Part shown: positions 45,301-47,499 of the stretch, piece by piece
Layout of the letters: each line of letters starts with the position of its first letter
Numbering within the stretch: the first letter of the stretch is position 1
NCBI RefSeq assembly: GCF_002532535.1
Contig: NZ_NQWI01000032.1
Location: 1-47,499, forward strand
DNA length: 47,499 nt
Direction of reading: 5' to 3'
Source: Candidatus Viridilinea mediisalina
Lineage (GTDB): Bacteria; Chloroflexota; Chloroflexia; Chloroflexales; Chloroflexaceae
The notes under the pieces: generated by a model
What the model was told of the DNA's origin: nothing
The model's database searches: none
What the model saw: the letters and a program-made list of their open reading frames with translations, nothing else
Made by a program: the position numbers and the translations under genes

Positions 45301-45482
45301 CCATCACGCTCCATTGCCCGCTGTTGGGAGCTACCAGCAACATTGAGATCGAGCGTAGCCGCAGCAAACGAGCGCACCCCAGTAGGCGCACCGGGCGCAG
45401 CAATGCCACCCACGCGCACACGCAGCGTCGAGAAGCGCCTCGCCTCCTCATCGGGATCGGCATCCTGCGGCGGATTCGACAA
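39369..45482 (-). CDS. RHS/YD-repeat polymorphic toxin, main part
   Basis: 2,037 residues are open. About residues 270-1700 consist of YD repeats (forms such as YDALGRVVATTDALG), which in known RHS proteins build a closed shell. The core ends with the conserved LFTGQEHDPSTGLHHFHARD, then YDPVTATWLTRDPY and NPVNLWDVYGY. Beyond it (residues about 1873-2037, 39369-39866) lies a different, AT-rich tip (FSFDTIEYIKNLMNARN to DADVFFGLGGWRVTDYW). This is the position of toxic domains in polymorphic toxins, but I do not recognise the fold. No immunity gene follows downstream (leftward); that region holds only repeats. The native start lies upstream in broken frames. Confidence 0.88.
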   Translation of the reverse strand: MSNPPQDADPDEEARRFSTLRVRVGGIAAPGAPTGVRSFAAATLDLNVAGSSQQRAMERDGDSFVFSYEMEQPLSAERPEFTFSVAATRSDDGFMGFAPFDLRTARQPFQVNLNTSVSTACTDGASWGGGYNPPRDTTPPVIAEPLITTNGFGNLALLTTITDDTAVAEATLFINDRPFPLSHILGDRYGILIPRLAPGRYQLYITASDPAGNVGRWPARGEFQFIMVYSGVFGYVPWVGYSEDPVSTLIGNFVYDYSDLKLQETGPDLEISRFYNSQNQLVGRFGMGWSTLLDMQLTVFDNELMPGALLRYADGRTALFPAEGDAFGQAPYSFDTLTREGSGFLLTTTDQTRYHFAADGRLMQVEDLSGNALVLSYSGDHASQITSASGRVVNLTSDGEGRITRLDGPDGVSITYSYDADGRLLEVQDAQGGTVSYEYDPEHGLTKLTTPDGVDFVQEQHYDEQGRVLYQRVGENFINEFSYDDDQQTTTVLDTYGNAITHRYDEDGRLVEQIDALGQSEHFTYNDDNQLTSHTDRNGHTTTYEYADGNRVRKVDALGHAWTWSYDAQRNVTSETNPLGRTTRYEYDAEGRRSATIDALGNRVTMRYNAQGQLLEVIGPRGDVTRYTYDANGNLSAQTDALGHTTTYEYDAFGRKIRETDALGGVKQWEYDANGNLLREIDQLGHARSYTYNADNGRTSVTDALGHTTSYTYNALGHLVTTTTPDGGVRSISYNGLGHKIAEVDPLGYQRTWELDALYRIVAATDPTGAVTRYVYDANGNQVAITDARGFTTQIEYDALNREVRRIDALGGVTEHSYDAAGNRVQMIAPNGATTSYIYDDLNRIVQVVDALGHTSMTTYDAAGQRSSETNALGYTTRWEYDLLGRVVATTDALGFVTRTEYDALGRVVATTDARGAITRSSYDAAGRLIERVDALGNRSGMAYDALGNTIVVTDALGFATTTTYDAMRRPLTVTDALGGVTSTSYDLAGRRVVVTDANGNSTTTAYDALGRTLLVTDALGFVVASRYDANGNLIETTDQLGATTRSEFDALNRVVRQINALGFVTEFTYDALGNLIASTDANGAVTTNSYDLLGRLLTTTNALSYTTQHSYDEIGRRISTTDANGGVISKEYDALGRVIRMIDAEGFARSSRYDEMGNLIATTDANGNTTTMRYDLLGRMIEERDAIGLVQGISYDAVGNRIALVDGNSHTTLFAYDALGRQVSVTDAEGHTTTFVYDAVGNLVATTDANGHTTTHSYDERNQRTSSTDARGNSVRFSYDAVGRPLMSIDALGVITRNEYDAIGQLVAVILNYNPSSLPNNQTNVTTRYSYDAVGNRTSITDPKGAVVSFTPDALGQLVSETDPLGQITLYTFDAVGNQIERREPNGNRVATSFDRNRRPVRATYSDGSSVARYYDGNGNLIQLRDSSGVTDFSYDARNRKTSETSGYGTVAFHYDAANNEVALTYPDGRILQKSYYRNNWLHEVTTPAGSVASYHYNGIGQVVRLEGGDKDTLTTQSYDAANNLLSVEKRKIGPNGRLLIGISYSYDAANQRTEATFDYRDGQPRTVTEHYTQDRLYRLIEMRDSVGVIVSYSYDAAGNRTSWAGNDDPRTNKPFDAFDLRYHYDAADQLIRMEDNLARHSVHYRYDANGNRIEREAPREAMRYTYDSENRLIAAQAYKITGSNRWNPGEITTMAYDGIGRRVAKSVDNKVGGGGSKTRTYAYAGLDPISYHETWNGQHTNLYRTQSGHILAQTRYTGSERGQQLWLTQDGLGSTVALAHDNGQTAKNYRYDPYGVADEREFDSTTHVDFLFTGQEHDPSTGLHHFHARDYDPVTATWLTRDPYRGTPNDPQSLHRYGYVKGNPVNLWDVYGYFSFDTIEYIKNLMNARNTDNRGTYSCNKKEQDLIQHNDESTSCSISEDEVRQMIRDARSFGANLAADNLQYWLDGKGGTRKISADHFKNRRFILDHLRNTARNRFIAGSKTRMGDELQINSKVSMLWEDSVQANPLFDADVFFGLGGWRVTDYWATRSFRIR

Positions 45483-46854
45483 TACGCTCAGTCACCCAGC
45501 CGCTTACCTGGCAGACGAGGGGAAAGTGGTAGGCGGCAGTCCAGCGGTTCGCGCGCTTATCGAAGCCAATAAAGCCATGCTGAAAGAGTTGGATAGGCCG
45601 CGTCGTAAAGTTACGAGCGTGATCGTAATAGGTATCGGGGGCGGGGTCTTCAACAAAGGAGCTCTGTAGTGGCAACCCAAGCCAACCCTGCGGCCCCCCG
45701 CCGCTTCGTAGGCGTTCTTGTAGTTGGGGCCAAGGTAGAAACTACCAACAATGCGCGCCCCATGCTGGAAATTCTGACTAAGCAGGCCGCCCCAGGTGTA
45801 GGCTTCAGCCACCGGGCAGCCCAACGTCCGCCCAGTAGCCTGTGCCGCCTGATAGGTTGCCAGCAGCGCGGGATCAACAGGAGTATCACAATCAGGCGCA
45901 GCAGCCATGGTCATAAAGGCGGTAAAGTGATCCACCTGCGCCGTCACCACCTGCGCCTGGCTGTCAACCGTGGTGGCAAGGGGCGTCCATGTGGAATGTT
46001 CAGCATCACTGAAGTAGAGCCCCAGTTGCACATATTCGCCCTGCTGTGGCGCGGGGTAACTCACGCGCAGCGTCAGCGGCTGGGCGAAGCGGCGCACCGC
46101 TTGGCCCTGGGCATCGGTAGCCACCAGTTCAAACGCCTCACCCACACGCATGAAGCCGGGCAACGGTGCCATCCCTTCGACCCTGCGGTAGCGTAGCGTC
46201 GTCGGGCCAGCAACCGCCCCATCAGGCACCGTAAGCTCCAGCGTACCATCCGCCGAGCGCAAGGTACCGCCCTGCTCCGCCGTAACAAGCAGTTGGTCAG
46301 TGGTCGCTTCCGCCTCGCCACCTGGATCCGTCGGGCTGGCCGTGGGCACCCCTGCCCCTGCCGTCGGGCTGGCCGTGGGTGCCCCCGCCCCTGCCGTCGG
46401 GCTGGCCGTGGGTGCACCCACCCCTGCCGTCGGGCTGGCCGTGGGCGCACCCACCCCTGCCGTCGGGCTGGCCGTGGGCGCACCCACCCCTGCCGTCGGG
46501 CTGGCCGTGGGCGCACCCACCCCTGCCGTCGGGCTGGCTACTGCATCCTGGGGACTAGGTGTAGGCAGGGCGTGTACTGATCGCTGTGCCTCCGGGACAA
46601 CAACCAACGGAATATAGACCGTAACGCCTGCATCTGCACGCTGTTGTGCTGCCGCAGTAGTTAGGAGTACTCACAGCCTGAGCCACCGCAAGCTGCGGGC
46701 TAGGCAGCGTGGGGGTTGGCACAATTCTATTGGCGCGAACCTGAGCAGGCGCAGCACCAACCGACGAGGGTGTGGTGGGAGGAATAAGCCCAACAAAGAG
46801 CGCCAGCAGCGCAATAACGTGAATAACCACCTGCTGAGGGATTCGTCGCCGCAT
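45448..46854 (-). pseudogene. N-terminal secreted part of the RHS gene, broken by three frameshifts
   Basis: Frame 1 starts at 46854 with a signal peptide (VVIHVIALLALFVGLIPPTT). An indel near 46656-46666 moves to a frame reading TAAAQQRADAGVTVYIPLVV, then ASPTAGVGAPT repeats and a beta-rich domain (TLELTVPDGAVAGPTTLRYR). A second break lies in a C6 run at 45694-45699: one extra base would restore AAGGPQGWLGLPLQSSFVED. The third frame (GWVTERIV) meets the RHS frame at about 45480-45490. Together they would encode one secreted protein with the 39369-45482 part. Either the gene is decaying or the assembly has indel errors. Confidence 0.78.
46316..46545. repeat. 33-bp coding minisatellite (ASPTAGVGAPT units)
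   Basis: About six to seven 33-bp units encode an 11-residue Pro/Thr-rich stalk in the RHS N-terminus. Units are nearly identical, so copy number is probably unstable. Confidence 0.9.
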
Positions 46855-46976
46855 TGGAGTACTCCTGCAAATGAAGGCAGAGCCTAATCAAGTACTGGTG
46901 CTGCGCGGCAGCGACGTGAGAAGCAAGGGCGCATGCACACTTTCTGGTTTGTCGTATTACACCATATAGTTTCGCT

Positions 46977-47028
46977 CTCTGTGTCCCGCTGAGCGGGACA
47001 AACAGCGGGACAAAAGCGGGACACAGAG
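46977..47028. promoter_or_regulatory. TGTCCCGCT hairpin and boxes upstream of RHS
   Basis: CTCTGTGTCCCGCT (46977-46990) and AGCGGGACACAGAG (47015-47028) are 14-bp inverted arms. Between them are two further AGCGGGACA copies. The octamer recurs at 35634-35653. It stands about 120 bases before the putative RHS start. Confidence 0.5.
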
Positions 47029-47093
47029 GGCTTTGCGAAGGCCCAGAGGGCGAATCTTTACAAGGACTTCTTCGCACTAACAAAACGCTCTAG

Positions 47094-47291
47094 CTAACAG
47101 CGAACCTCTTCCGCATAGCCCTGCGCCATCCAAACGCCATTGAGGACAACAAGGGACACGATGATGAGCCAAGCACCATGATGGTGTACCGCCAAGAACA
47201 AGCAGGCCGCCCCAAAGCTCAAGAGCAGCATCACTTTGATGAGGAACCCAATGAGCGACGGGCGAGCTTTGGGTGGATTGTATGGGGCCAT
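47094..47291 (-). CDS. Small two-helix membrane protein
   Basis: 65 residues: a short basic start (MAPYNPPKARPSLIGFLIKV) and two membrane helices (about 17-33, VMLLLSFGAACLFLAVHH, and about 38-54, AWLIIVSLVVLNGVWMAQG), ending YAEEVRC. AAGGAGG five bases before the ATG is the best Shine-Dalgarno in the window, so I am confident it is expressed. The function is unknown. Confidence 0.75.
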   Translation of the reverse strand: MAPYNPPKARPSLIGFLIKVMLLLSFGAACLFLAVHHHGAWLIIVSLVVLNGVWMAQGYAEEVRC

Positions 47292-47367
47292 AGCAACCTC
47301 CTTCCGTAGTCTTGAGTAACTAGACAGAAGGGGCTTACAGAAGGGGATGGGGCAGGTTCACCGCTAA

Positions 47368-47430
47368 GAAGCTGTCTGAAAAGCCGGGGGGCACACGTTG
47401 GAGTGCCGGCTTTAGCCGACTAATGGTCTT
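47368..47430. mobile_element. Partial MITE-like copy
   Basis: TAA followed by GAAGCTGTCTGAAAAG and GGAGTGCCGGCTTTAGCC match the left end and first palindrome arm of the element at 33153. The rest is replaced by unrelated sequence up to the window end. Confidence 0.7.
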
Positions 47431-47499
47431 CCAGAAATTAATCCGCTATCCCAGTCCAACATACTGTAAAAGCTTTGGCGACCCGGTCGTGAAGGAGGC

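Noticed and set aside
46300-46617. + strand VGLAVGAPAPA repeat protein
   Set aside because: Shadow of the 33-bp minisatellite in the RHS N-terminus.
1-47499. tRNA and rRNA genes
   Set aside because: I looked for T-loop-like GGTTCGAATCC with acceptor stems and for rRNA-like blocks and saw none; a dedicated scan would be decisive.

Overview
The window looks like a high-GC chromosome segment from a Chloroflexota bacterium, probably a filamentous Chloroflexales-type organism. This is inferred from gene style, not from a marker gene. The support is: zinc-ribbon/kinase-fold membrane proteins, secreted proteins rich in Pro/Thr/Ser that end in VYLPL(V/I)xR, giant DUF11/PKD and RHS proteins, and a dimethylglycine-type methyltransferase (34690-35526), which would suit a salt-adapted lineage. 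No rRNA, tRNA or CRISPR array was seen.

Layout. 1-2737: a small membrane protein, then a GT1-like glycosyltransferase overlapped by a stand-alone E2-type acyltransferase (both leftward). 2938-4485: an AAA ATPase with a degenerate PD-(D/E)XK tail, then repeats. 4895-8452: a secreted metzincin/beta-helix protein. 8680-9285: a PD-(D/E)XK protein. 9399-24035: an array of four paralogous zinc-ribbon kinase-fold membrane proteins, with a roughly 2,600-residue secreted DUF11/PKD protein between copies 3 and 4. 24129-26776: a wrecked restriction-modification gene split by a MazEF-type toxin-antitoxin pair and an ISKra4-type transposase remnant, and closed by a MITE-like element. 26764-29966: a membrane protein, a STAS sensor and a PAP2 phosphatase. 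30020-32935: an AT-rich defence islet (OLD/RloA-like ATPase and a deleted RloB) with a tyrosine recombinase behind two very large perfect hairpins. 33571-34682: an ABC transporter fused and destroyed by an internal deletion. 34690-38460: methyltransferase, LSDAT/SLOG protein, small helical protein, alpha/beta hydrolase and a 63-residue protein. 38461-39368: repeats. 39369-46854: an RHS polymorphic-toxin gene with a broken N-terminus and an AT-rich toxin tip. 47094-47291: a small membrane protein.

The most unusual signal is a dispersed repeat family (called H7 here) built of 7-bp tandem units, a conserved core and ATACCA/TGGTAT ends. It lies almost exactly between genes. In five genes the stop codon is inside a copy, and in several the next start codon is within a few bases of the other end. 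The ends resemble extended -10 promoters. The second notable system is the kinase-fold array: three of four members have lost the catalytic Asp, and the members are mosaics of each other. A second small repeat family has IS5-like ends (GAGGCTGTCTGAAAAG, TNA target duplications). Many genes are broken (RM, RloB, ABC, RHS N-terminus, giant DUF11 N-terminus), so this is a plastic, decaying accessory region, or in part an assembly with indel errors.
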